DNA of 8,375 nucleotides from assembly GCA_021780545.1 (NCBI GenBank), contig JAJXYP010000086.1, positions 1 to 8,375 on the forward strand, read 5' to 3'. The position numbers and the translations under genes were made by a program. Positions 1 to 6,386 of this stretch are shown piece by piece (position 1 is the stretch's first letter; the number at the start of each line of letters is the position of its first letter). The stretch is from a bacterium (lineage in GTDB: Bacteria > Patescibacteriota > Minisyncoccia > UBA6257 > 2-01-FULL-56-20). The notes under the pieces were generated by a model. That model was not told where the DNA came from and searched no databases. It worked only from the letters and a program-made list of their open reading frames with translations.

Positions 1-1
1 C

Positions 2-1558
2 AGCGTCGGGACGGTCGGCGGCGTCCCGGCGGGTGTCATACCGCAGACGCAGACCGTAACATACGGCAATTATGCGTTCAATCTGCAGACAACAGTGCTG
101 AATATCGATGATCCATTTGATTCGTCGCCGTCGTCGAGCCCGGTGGCGGATTATAAGCTGGTCGATATTACGGCGACTTGTGCGTTGTGTTCGAATTTCG
201 GGTCGGTAGAGATTACGACAACCGTTGCATCCCGCCAGCTGGCCGCCGGCACGAATTTAGGATCCATATTCGTAAACGCGATCGACGCGAACGGCGCCGG
301 TGTTCCGAATGCGACGGTTGAAGTCGTGAATGCTTCCGTGACGCCGAGCATCGATGTGATTGATACGACGAACGCAAGCGGTGTTCTGGAGTTGATTGGC
401 GTTCCGACGAGCACGCAGGGGTATCAGGTCCTGGTCTCGAAGCAGGGATACTCCTCGGCGCAGACATACCCGTTGGGGGCGGTCGGCAATCCGAATCCGG
501 TCGAACCGAATCTGACGGTCACGTCGGGAACGGTGAGCGCAGTGACTCTTTCGATTGATCGGTTGAGCTCGCTTGCGATTGATACGACCGACAACCGGTG
601 TCAGCCGTACGGCAATGAGCCGTTTTCAATTACCGGCACGGCGCTCATCGGTACTAACCCGAATGTTTTGGCTTTTTCAACGACAACGGCGACGAACGCG
701 AGCGGAACGTACGATTTTCCCAATCTTGCATGGGATACCTATACGTTGGCGCTCAACGACTCCTCAAAGGATATCGCGGGTATCATGCCGGCCGATCCGA
801 TAACGGTAAACCCCAGTTCGTCGCAGCAGTTTCAGTTTATTTTGACGCCTGCCGCCGATCCGTCGCTCCTTGTCGGCGTTGCGGATGCGGGGACCAAGGC
901 GGGGATTCCGCAGGCAGGCGTTACGCTGAGCAGCGGCGGTTTTTCCGAGACCCTCACCACGGACCATGCGGTCTATTCTCAATCGGATTGGTCGTCTGGC
1001 GGTTCCTATGCCGCGCAGAGCGGCGGGATCAATGCCGCATCGCCAGGTGAACTGACGCTTCTCCCGAATGCATCAGGAACTTATGCGACGGGAACAGTTT
1101 CCTGGCTTGAGAGTAATACGATCGATGTGGGCGGCGCCAGCTCGACATTCAATGTATTTTCGTGGAGTCCGGCGTCATCTTCGGAGCCGGCCAACACGTC
1201 GGTGTCGTTTCAGGTGGCCGCCAATAATGACAATGCGACCTGGAATTTTGTCGGACCCGATGGCACCGCCGGAACGTATTTCACGACGCCCGGCGCTGTG
1301 CCGGCATCCCTGAATGGCGATCGCTATTTCCGCTATGAGGTGTTTATGAGCACCCAGGATTCAAAAGTGACGCCGTCGCTCGCTTTCGCATCGTTGGATT
1401 TCACAGCGAATTGCGTACCGCCGTCGCAGGTGCTCTTTGCCAGCCTCCCGCAGGGGACCTATACCCTTGCCGCGTCCGCTCCCGGATACGCGGAAAATTC
1501 CACCACGGTTTCCGTCGGACCGGGATTCCAGTCGTCGACGATTACGCTTTCACCCTGA
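2..1558 (+). CDS. Surface protein with repeated carboxypeptidase-regulatory-like beta-sandwich domains (5' truncated)
   Basis: The frame is open from the left edge, so the true start lies outside the window; the GTG at 95 is only an internal codon. The visible 518 residues are rich in Ser, Thr, Ala, Gly and Val with very few Lys or Cys, as in exported cell-surface proteins. Three segments look like carboxypeptidase-regulatory-type (transthyretin-like) beta-sandwiches: about 257-480 (GVPNATVEVVN, then NASGVLEL, then GYQVLVSKQGYSS), about 560-850 (ending NASGTYDFPNLAWDTYTLAL), and about 862-1555 (GIPQAGVTLSSGGFSETLTT, then QVLFASLPQGTYTLAASAPG). The third is interrupted by about 154 residues at 962-1423. 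It ends in TGA 4 nt before a prepilin gene, so it probably belongs to the same pilus-like operon. A prepilin or signal peptide N-terminus upstream is expected but not visible. Family-level call is good; exact role (minor pilin, tip protein or adhesin) is inferred. Confidence 0.8.
   Translation, partial: SVGTVGGVPAGVIPQTQTVTYGNYAFNLQTTVLNIDDPFDSSPSSSPVADYKLVDITATCALCSNFGSVEITTTVASRQLAAGTNLGSIFVNAIDANGAGVPNATVEVVNASVTPSIDVIDTTNASGVLELIGVPTSTQGYQVLVSKQGYSSAQTYPLGAVGNPNPVEPNLTVTSGTVSAVTLSIDRLSSLAIDTTDNRCQPYGNEPFSITGTALIGTNPNVLAFSTTTATNASGTYDFPNLAWDTYTLALNDSSKDIAGIMPADPITVNPSSSQQFQFILTPAADPSLLVGVADAGTKAGIPQAGVTLSSGGFSETLTTDHAVYSQSDWSSGGSYAAQSGGINAASPGELTLLPNASGTYATGTVSWLESNTIDVGGASSTFNVFSWSPASSSEPANTSVSFQVAANNDNATWNFVGPDGTAGTYFTTPGAVPASLNGDRYFRYEVFMSTQDSKVTPSLAFASLDFTANCVPPSQVLFASLPQGTYTLAASAPGYAENSTTVSVGPGFQSSTITLSP
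962..1423 (+). other. Inserted beta-rich module inside the third carboxypeptidase-regulatory-like domain
   Basis: Residues before this stretch (GVTLSSGGFSETLTT) and after it (QVLFASLPQGTYTLAASAPG) read as the two halves of one carboxypeptidase-regulatory-type domain. In this fold the strand ending in TT is normally followed directly by a short SGQVxFxxLPxGTYTL segment. Here about 154 residues intervene. They include SDWSSGGSYAAQSGG, an ESNTIDVGG segment, then SVSFQVAANNDNATWNFVGP and RYFRYEVFMSTQ, which looks like a complete jelly-roll-like sandwich of its own. The domain split is read directly from the sequence; the fold of the insert is inferred. Confidence 0.6.
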
Positions 1559-1562
1559 CGCC

Positions 1563-2195
1563 ATGAATCAACCCCGCACATCCTTCCGCCGCCATCGCGC
1601 CGCATTCTCTCTCATTGAGGTGATGGTTGTGCTTTTCATTGCTGCGATCTTTGTCGTTGTGGTGAGCAATTTCAGCAATAACGCAAGCGACTTGAACGGT
1701 CTTATTGCCTTAAATCTTCGGGCCCGGTCTGATGTATCGCAGACGCTCCAGATTATAAATTCTGAAATTCGCTCCGCCGAGCCGTCCGCGGCTGGTGCTT
1801 ACCCGATCGAAACGGCCGCCACCGGCACGTTTGTGTTTTTTGCCGATATAAATCACGACGGCGCGCCAGACCGCATCCAGTATTTCTATGCCTCGTCGAC
1901 TCTATGGCGCGGTGTCATCGCCCCCGTCGGGTCGCCGGCAACCTATCCAACATCGAGCGAAACGGTGAACGATATGGTCGACAACGTTATCCCTGTTTCT
2001 TCGACGCCGATCTTTTCGTATTATGATGATAGTTATACCGGCTCCGGGCCGTCGCTCCCGACTCCCGTGATCGTTTCCGCCGTCCGGTTGGTGGGCATTA
2101 CTTTCGATACGGTTGCCAGCAGCCCCGGCCAGCCCACGAGCACGATTTTCTTTTCGACCGTAGTCGGCATCCGAAACGTTAACTTGAATTATTGA
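1563..2195 (+). CDS. Type IV minor prepilin-like protein (GspJ/PilW-type)
   Basis: This 210-residue protein has a class III (prepilin) signal: a basic leader with RRHRAA, a predicted cleavage after Ala14, then FSLIEVMVVLFIAAIFVVVV with Glu at mature position 5. That Glu is the usual determinant of pilin assembly and methylation by prepilin peptidase. The hydrophobic N-terminal helix anchors the subunit in the membrane before assembly. The C-terminal part is beta-rich and contains an acidic loop, D95-x-N97-x-D99-G100-x-x-D103, resembling a calcium-binding loop. The ATG at 1563 was chosen because it gives a leader of normal length; an upstream in-frame start would add residues that overlap the preceding gene. 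It starts 4 nt after the previous stop with no Shine-Dalgarno sequence, suggesting translational coupling. The prepilin call is firm; the GspJ/PilW subclass is inferred from size and operon position. Confidence 0.87.
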   Translation: MNQPRTSFRRHRAAFSLIEVMVVLFIAAIFVVVVSNFSNNASDLNGLIALNLRARSDVSQTLQIINSEIRSAEPSAAGAYPIETAATGTFVFFADINHDGAPDRIQYFYASSTLWRGVIAPVGSPATYPTSSETVNDMVDNVIPVSSTPIFSYYDDSYTGSGPSLPTPVIVSAVRLVGITFDTVASSPGQPTSTIFFSTVVGIRNVNLNY

Positions 2196-2196
2196 T

Positions 2197-3630
2197 ATGG
2201 AAAAACAGCGAATCGGACGGTGGTTGCGGCGTTCGCGGAACGGACAGTTCGCAGTCGAGCTGCTTTTTTTGGCCGCGATAGTCGTGACGCTTGTCGCGGG
2301 CTTCACGTCTCTTGCGGCTTCGTTTCTGGAGCTTTCGGTACGGGCGCAGAACAACGAGCAGGCTCTCGAGATCGCTGAAGCGGGGATCCAGTATTATGAA
2401 TGGCATTTGGCCTATGCGCCAACCGATTTCACTGATGGCACCGGCAAGCCGGGCCCCTACGTTCATCCATATTATAATAAATCCGGCATCCAGATTGGTG
2501 CTTTTACGTTGACGATTCAGGCGCCGCCGGCTGGTTCGACTATAGTTGGAATTACAAGCGCCGGCACGGTCCTGGCTGACGGTTCGGTGCAGAAAACGGT
2601 GGAGGTGAAACTTGGTATTCCGTCTTTTGCGCAGTATGCCTGGGTGTTGAACAGCGACGTCAATTTCGGGTCGACGGCGCAGGTATACGGCCAGATTTAT
2701 TCGAACGCCGGCGTCCACTTCGACGGCGTGGCGCATAACCTGGTCCAGAGCGCGCTCACGACGTACGTCGACGGCGGTCAAACCGAGTGGGCCGTCTATA
2801 CGGACGGCCCCCCCGCCGACCCTCAGCCGCCGACCCCTCTGTCGACGTCGACGTCTAATATTTTTCTTGCCGGACGCGCGATCGGCGTTCCACGCATCGA
2901 TTTTGCCGGAATTACGACTGATCTCGCCTCTATTAAAAGCGCCGCACAGGCGAGCGGCACATATTTTGGCGCAAGCGGGGCGTCGGGCTATGATCTCGCG
3001 CTTTCCGGAACCGGTTATTCGCTCTACGCCGTGACCGCGCTCGAGCCGCCGCCTTCCCGCAACTGCTCGAACTCCCAAAACCAGGTAGGTTGGGGTACAT
3101 GGAGCATCAAATCGGAGTCCCTGATTGCAACCGGCACGATTCCGCAGGACGGCAATATGTTTTTCGAGGATAATCTCTGGGTACGGGGACAAATTAACGG
3201 CGTTCGCGTCACCATTGCATCCGGACGTTTTCCGGTGAGCGCATCGACCTATTCGAGCATCATTGTGAATAACAGCCTGCAATACACGAATTTCAACGGT
3301 TCTGACACTATTGCGCTCATCTCTCAGAACAACATCATCTATGGCCTGCAGAGCGATAACAATCTTACGGTCGATGCGGCTCTTATCGCCCAGAACGGCG
3401 CGGTGCAGCGTTACTATTACAACTCATATTGCGGTTCGACGTATCTACGCAACCAGCTCACGACCTACGGTATTATCGCCAGCAATCTGCAATCCGGCGT
3501 GTTTTACGGCAACAGTGGCTATCAGTATCGAACGTACAATTACGACCCGAACCTGCTCTATTCTCCGCCGCCGAGTTTTCCGCTCACGACAAACAGTTAT
3601 TCGCTGATCTCCTGGCAGGAGGTACAATAG
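2197..3630 (+). CDS. PilX-like pilus assembly protein with large beta-rich ectodomain
   Basis: This 477-residue protein begins with a basic leader (residues 1-16, several Arg) followed by Gly16, QFAVE and a hydrophobic segment to about residue 44. A cut after Gly16 puts Glu at mature position 5, as in prepilins, although Gln at +1 is unusual. Next comes ALEIAEAGIQYYEW (residues 56-69), the hallmark of the PilX family N-terminal region. The remaining roughly 400 residues are rich in Gly, Ser, Asn and Tyr. They include FAQYAWVLNSDVNFG followed by VYGQIYSNAGVHFDG, and later DNLWVRGQINGVRVTIASG, patterns suggesting stacked beta-strands. It starts 1 nt after the preceding stop without a ribosome-binding site, so it is probably translationally coupled. 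It is likely a minor subunit of the same filament as its neighbours. Family assignment rests on the N-terminus; the ectodomain function is unknown. Confidence 0.8.
   Translation: MEKQRIGRWLRRSRNGQFAVELLFLAAIVVTLVAGFTSLAASFLELSVRAQNNEQALEIAEAGIQYYEWHLAYAPTDFTDGTGKPGPYVHPYYNKSGIQIGAFTLTIQAPPAGSTIVGITSAGTVLADGSVQKTVEVKLGIPSFAQYAWVLNSDVNFGSTAQVYGQIYSNAGVHFDGVAHNLVQSALTTYVDGGQTEWAVYTDGPPADPQPPTPLSTSTSNIFLAGRAIGVPRIDFAGITTDLASIKSAAQASGTYFGASGASGYDLALSGTGYSLYAVTALEPPPSRNCSNSQNQVGWGTWSIKSESLIATGTIPQDGNMFFEDNLWVRGQINGVRVTIASGRFPVSASTYSSIIVNNSLQYTNFNGSDTIALISQNNIIYGLQSDNNLTVDAALIAQNGAVQRYYYNSYCGSTYLRNQLTTYGIIASNLQSGVFYGNSGYQYRTYNYDPNLLYSPPPSFPLTTNSYSLISWQEVQ
3617..3622 (+). promoter_or_regulatory. Shine-Dalgarno AGGAGG for the small prepilin gene
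   Basis: A perfect AGGAGG lies inside the last codons of the PilX-like gene, with 12 nt between it and the ATG at 3635, somewhat longer than usual. It is the only strong ribosome-binding sequence in the window, so this subunit may be translated independently and more abundantly than the upstream genes. Confidence 0.7.
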
Positions 3631-3634
3631 TATC

Positions 3635-4096
3635 ATGAGCCACTTCGAGGTGCGCCGCGGCCTAACCCTTATTGAGATTTTGGTCGCCATCACTCTCATC
3701 GTTCTGCTGACGGGCGTATATTTTATGGTTGCCAATCCCGGTGGCCAGTTGGCGGCATCGCGCAATAATGCGCGATCGCTCAACCTTGAAACCATCATGA
3801 TCGCGATCCGGCAGAACATTGCCGACCAGGGGAGTGAAACGTTTTCCTGCTCATCCGGAGCGCTCCCGGCGGCGCCCACGGATATGTCAAGCGCTTCCGG
3901 GGGGTATAACATCGCGCCGTGCCTGGTGCCGAATTATCTGCCGGCTATGCCGGTCGATCCGGCGGCTTCAAGTTCATACTATCGTTCGCCGACGGATTAC
4001 GACACGGGATATACCATCATGCAGAATTCCTCGGGAAGCATAACGCTCGCCGCGCCGAATGCCGAGCTGCAGACGGTCATCACGTTGACGCGCTAA
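3635..4096 (+). CDS. Type IV prepilin / GspG (PulG)-like pseudopilin
   Basis: This 153-residue protein has a short leader ending RRG (residues 7-9), then LTLIEILVAITLIVLLTG. Predicted cleavage after Gly9 leaves Leu at +1 and Glu14 at mature position 5, the prepilin peptidase pattern. The helix continues through an SRNNARSLNLETIMIAIRQ segment, similar to the RxxSRxxDLNxIxxAL spine helix common in GspG-like pilins. Cys72 and Cys96 could form a disulfide, and LPAMPVDPA (residues 102-110) followed by YYRSPTDYDTGY matches the Pro-Asp-Pro loop and tail of major pseudopilins. It is the last gene of the pilin operon and the only one with a strong ribosome-binding site, consistent with a more abundant, possibly major, subunit. 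Its stop lies 6 nt from the stop of the convergent gene. Confidence 0.88.
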   Translation: MSHFEVRRGLTLIEILVAITLIVLLTGVYFMVANPGGQLAASRNNARSLNLETIMIAIRQNIADQGSETFSCSSGALPAAPTDMSSASGGYNIAPCLVPNYLPAMPVDPAASSSYYRSPTDYDTGYTIMQNSSGSITLAAPNAELQTVITLTR

Positions 4097-4102
4097 AAGC
4101 AG

Positions 4103-5140
4103 TCAATTCGCGGGCAGATAATCCGGACCGTAGGTCGCGACGGTAGTTGAGTTTTCGAGCGCCGTCATCTCGTAATAGTTCGCTTCGTTCACGGCGCTGT
4201 CGATGAGGCCGAGCGTGTAGGAGCCGCTCGTGCCCGGATTGTGTTCGATTAAAATCTCGCTCCAGGGTCCGGCAGTCGAGCTCGCGCGCGAGACGGTGAT
4301 TGTGTCGACGCCGGTTGGAATGTTCTGCCAGCTGATTTGAATGCTCTGATTGAGCCGCGTTACCGTGAAGGTCCCCGGCGGCGTGCCGTAGGCGGTGATT
4401 TGAATCCGGGGGTTATAGTAGGGAATGCCGGTTGGAGACGATTGAGCGGTCGAGGTCGTGCTGGTTGATGTTGCAGGCGCCACCGTGGTTGATGAAGACG
4501 CGGTTTGCTGCGACGAAATCGTCGTTGAGGTGCTGGTTGTGGTTGTCGTCGTTGAAGCAGCGGCGGTCGATGATGGCGCCGGTGCGAAAGACGTGTTTGT
4601 CGCCGTCGGCGAGGTAACCGGCGCCGTCGTCGAATCGGATGTCCAGAGGACGGTCGGGCCGGGCGGGTTCGTTCCCGCACCCTGGCCGGAAGTTCCGTTT
4701 GCCACCGGCGCGCCGTTCGCGCCGAGCGCGGCGGCATAGAATGAATAACCCGCTTCGGTGGTGGTTCCGATGTTGAACGAAGCGCTCCCGTTCGAGCGGC
4801 TTCCCGGCGCCACGATCACCTGGCGCCACAGTTCCCATGTTTTTCGATCGGTGCCGGTCTTTCCGCGATAGATGTCGAGCGCCGCCGTTCCATCGGGCAG
4901 ATTGTGCCAGACAACAACGAAGGAGTTGCCTCGTTTTGCCAGCTGAACCGAAAGTGAAATCGCGGGCTCCGTATTCTGCGGAGAAGCGGCCGATCCGCCG
5001 CCGGCGTTGCCCGCCGCGGCGGGTGATTCCGCCGGGCCGATCTGGTTCAGCTGCAGGATGACGACGGCAAGCGATCCGATGATGACGAGGGACAGGATCC
5101 AGATGACGACATACGAGTGACGGTGGAGAAAATCCATCAT
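4103..5140 (-). CDS. Membrane-anchored protein with two fibronectin-III-like domains and a Ser/Thr stalk
   Basis: This 345-residue protein has a short basic N-terminus and one transmembrane helix at residues 11-30 (VVIWILSLVIIGSLAVVILQ), so the rest is probably outside the membrane. A Gly/Ala/Pro spacer leads to a fibronectin-III-like domain at about 60-140, a Ser/Thr/Ala-rich linker at about 163-238, and a second fibronectin-III-like domain at about 246-338. The two domains look like duplicates: FVVVWHNLPDG matches IQISWQNIPTG, and GYSFYAAAL matches NYYEMTAL. Two ATGs lie in tandem at the start and either could be used. It begins 17 nt after the stop of the dehydrogenase gene without a visible ribosome-binding site or promoter, so it is probably read from the dehydrogenase promoter. 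A link to the neighbouring pili is possible but only inferred from proximity. No enzymatic motif is seen. Confidence 0.75.
   Translation of the reverse strand: MMDFLHRHSYVVIWILSLVIIGSLAVVILQLNQIGPAESPAAAGNAGGGSAASPQNTEPAISLSVQLAKRGNSFVVVWHNLPDGTAALDIYRGKTGTDRKTWELWRQVIVAPGSRSNGSASFNIGTTTEAGYSFYAAALGANGAPVANGTSGQGAGTNPPGPTVLWTSDSTTAPVTSPTATNTSFAPAPSSTAAASTTTTTTSTSTTISSQQTASSSTTVAPATSTSTTSTAQSSPTGIPYYNPRIQITAYGTPPGTFTVTRLNQSIQISWQNIPTGVDTITVSRASSTAGPWSEILIEHNPGTSGSYTLGLIDSAVNEANYYEMTALENSTTVATYGPDYLPAN
4433..4633 (-). repeat. Low-complexity Ser/Thr-rich stalk-coding tract
   Basis: About 67 codons (residues 170-236 of the fibronectin-like protein) are nearly all Thr, Ser, Ala, Pro or Val, with a run of six Thr. 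Thr is encoded by mixed ACG, ACA and ACC codons, so this is protein-level low complexity rather than a simple nucleotide microsatellite. It likely forms an extended, possibly glycosylated, linker between the two folded domains. Confidence 0.7.
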
Positions 5141-5157
5141 GGGCGTGGCGGACGCTT

Positions 5158-5865
5158 TTACATTTCGGCTTCGGGCACCCCGGAACGTATCAGTTCGGCG
5201 AGTTTCTCCGCCACCGCTTCGGGGATGTCAATTGACGGAGCGCCGCTCGGATTCGTGTTTGGCTTCGGGCCGGCCGTTGGCCGGGTTCCGGTTGCGTTTT
5301 TCATGAAATCGGTCGCGGTCATTTTTGGGTGGAGAACCGATATCACGATGCCGTCATGAGCGAGCTCCGCCCGCGCCGTGAGCGAGAGCGCGTTCAGGGC
5401 GTATTTCGTCGAAGCATAAGCCGCGAGCCCGGGGAAATAGTTTTTTGAGACGCGGGAGCTTACGTTTACGATCATGCCGCCACCCTGATGGCGCATGACC
5501 GGAATGACGGCCTGCATGGCCCGCAACGGGCCGTAGACGTTCAATTCCATGATTGACCGGTACTGATCGATGTCGACTTGTTCGACCGGACCGTACATGC
5601 CCTGGCCGGCGTTGTTTACAAGGATATCGATACGGCCGAACCGTTCAAGGGTCTGGCGGACGAGCGCTTCAATGTCCGCGGCGTTCCGCATGTCGGCCGG
5701 TACCGCCAGCGATTCCGGCAGCTCCTTCTCCAGTTGCTTGAGCGCTTCCGTCGATCGAGCCGAAACAACGATTTTTGCTCCTTCGCGCGAAAGGAGGCGG
5801 GCGGCCGCGAGACCGATGCCCTGAGACGCCCCGGTAACAATGATGGCTTTATTTTTTATTTCCAT
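5158..5865 (-). CDS. Classical short-chain dehydrogenase/reductase (SDR)
   Basis: This 235-residue protein has the full classical SDR signature: nucleotide-binding TGASQGIG at residues 11-18, NNAG at 84-87, and the catalytic set Asn109, Ser137, Tyr150 and Lys154 (in AYASTK). It should carry out NAD(P)-dependent oxidation or reduction of a hydroxyl/carbonyl group in the cytoplasm. Arg37 after the second strand (SARS) suggests a preference for NADP(H). The substrate cannot be told from sequence. I chose the ATG at 5865, which places MEIKNKAIIVTG directly before the Rossmann strand. A longer in-frame start at 5934 would run through the divergent promoter and overlap the opposing gene. It is the first gene of a two-gene minus-strand unit. 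Its -10 element sits 6 nt before the ATG, predicting a leaderless mRNA. Confidence 0.9.
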   Translation of the reverse strand: MEIKNKAIIVTGASQGIGLAAARLLSREGAKIVVSARSTEALKQLEKELPESLAVPADMRNAADIEALVRQTLERFGRIDILVNNAGQGMYGPVEQVDIDQYRSIMELNVYGPLRAMQAVIPVMRHQGGGMIVNVSSRVSKNYFPGLAAYASTKYALNALSLTARAELAHDGIVISVLHPKMTATDFMKNATGTRPTAGPKPNTNPSGAPSIDIPEAVAEKLAELIRSGVPEAEM

Positions 5866-5871
5866 ATGGTA

Positions 5872-5877
5872 AGTATA
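5872..5877 (-). promoter_or_regulatory. -10 element (TATACT) of the SDR gene, predicted leaderless
   Basis: On the minus strand TATACT (5877 down to 5872) is followed by exactly 6 nt and then the ATG at 5865, so transcription would start at or next to the start codon. No good -35 box is visible at 16-18 nt spacing, so the strength of this promoter is uncertain. Confidence 0.55.
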
Positions 5878-5886
5878 CCGCACTCG

Positions 5887-5895
5887 TGATATAAT
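5887..5895 (+). promoter_or_regulatory. Extended -10 promoter (TGATATAAT) of the SPW/glutaredoxin/reductase operon, predicted leaderless
   Basis: A perfect extended -10, TG-n-TATAAT, lies 6 nt before the ATG at 5902, so the predicted first transcribed base coincides with the start codon. The -35 position is poor (TGGTAA at 17-nt spacing), which the extended -10 can compensate for. There is no Shine-Dalgarno sequence in the gap, agreeing with leaderless translation. Confidence 0.68.
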
Positions 5896-5901
5896 GGCTT
5901 T

Positions 5902-6102
5902 ATGAACAATCACGAGGTGCGATACTGGTTTCAATTCGCGGTCGGATTTTGGATCATGCTATCGCCGTGGATCCTCGGTTTCGCGGAAATTTCGCTCGCA
6001 AAGTGGAGCAATATTATTTTCGGACTGGTGCTCGTGCTGTTGAGCGTTCCGGCGCTTTTTCCGGAAAAGGTCGGGGTTGTTGCGGAGCAGAGAAGGAAAT
6101 AA
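5902..6102 (+). CDS. Small SPW-motif membrane protein
   Basis: This 66-residue protein contains WIMLSPWILGF (residues 17-27), the Ser-Pro-Trp motif that defines SPW-repeat membrane proteins. Two hydrophobic helices are predicted at about 8-27 and 35-52, joined by a short loop with Trp35, and a charged tail (EQRRK) follows. A single SPW unit of this type makes a two-helix integral membrane protein. Its biochemical function is not established. It is the first gene of a plus-strand unit with the glutaredoxin (15 nt downstream) and the flavoprotein reductase. The ATG at 5902 is fixed by an in-frame TGA just upstream at 5887. Whether the SPW protein works with the redox pair or only shares a promoter is unknown. 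Confidence 0.8.
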   Translation: MNNHEVRYWFQFAVGFWIMLSPWILGFAEISLAKWSNIIFGLVLVLLSVPALFPEKVGVVAEQRRK

Positions 6103-6103
6103 C

Positions 6104-6107
6104 GAGG
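6104..6107 (+). promoter_or_regulatory. Short Shine-Dalgarno (GAGG) for the glutaredoxin gene
   Basis: GAGG lies 10 nt before the ATG at 6118. A TATAAC hexamer overlaps the same spacer (6108-6113), but only 4 nt separate it from the ATG, so a ribosome-binding role for GAGG is the simpler reading. Confidence 0.45.
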
Positions 6108-6117
6108 TATAACGGTC

Positions 6118-6366
6118 ATGGGTAACGCGCATCACGTCATCATCTATACCACGCCGGCTTGCGTTTATTGCAAAAAAACAAAGGAGTTTTTTGGTCGTCA
6201 CAGCATTTCCTACGAAGAACGGGATGTCGCGACCGATCAGCGGGCGCGCGCGGAAATGGTTCAAAAATCAGAACAGCTCGGCGTGCCCGTCATCGACGTT
6301 GACGGCGCTATCATCATCGGTTTCGATCAGAAAAACCTTGAAACAGCGCTTGGTTTAAAGGTTTAA
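6118..6366 (+). CDS. Glutaredoxin-family protein (YruB-like), CVYC active site
   Basis: This 82-residue protein is a complete small thioredoxin-fold redoxin. Strand VIIYTTPAC leads into the CVYC active site (Cys15 and Cys18), followed by KKTKEFF. The cis-proline loop GVPVI is at residues 55-59 (Pro57), and the final strand and turn AIIIGFD at 64-70 matches the glutaredoxin/NrdH-like layout. It would carry electrons through a dithiol/disulfide cycle in the cytoplasm. It is 20 nt upstream of an AhpF-like reductase, the likely electron donor, making it comparable to the redox-active N-terminal domain of AhpF or to the clostridial Cp9 protein that pairs with the Cp34 flavoprotein. NrdH, serving ribonucleotide reductase, is an alternative role. 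The family call is firm; the partner and target are inferred. Confidence 0.9.
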   Translation: MGNAHHVIIYTTPACVYCKKTKEFFGRHSISYEERDVATDQRARAEMVQKSEQLGVPVIDVDGAIIIGFDQKNLETALGLKV

Positions 6367-6386
6367 ATCAATCAATTCATCATCCT

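Noticed and set aside
1556..2195. UGA recoding to Gly, as in some Patescibacteria lineages
   Set aside because: TGA ends several complete genes here at the expected protein ends, so it works as a stop.
2179..3282. Long open frame on the minus strand opposite the PilX-like gene
   Set aside because: Its translation is Arg-rich with no recognisable domain or hydrophobic core, and it lies wholly over a gene with clear pilin features. It is a codon-bias shadow.
4090..4145. Bidirectional terminator between the convergent genes
   Set aside because: Only 6 nt separate the stops, and the nearest inverted repeat (ACCGT/ACGGT) is short, inside a gene and lacks a T-run.
4413..4838. Alternative open frames over the Ser/Thr stalk region, on both strands
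   Set aside because: They arise from the low-complexity Thr/Ser codons of the fibronectin-like gene and give biased, domain-free translations such as Val or Arg runs.
5866..5934. N-terminal extension of the SDR starting at 5934
   Set aside because: It would translate through both -10 elements and overlap the opposing SPW gene, and adds 23 residues before the normal SDR start.
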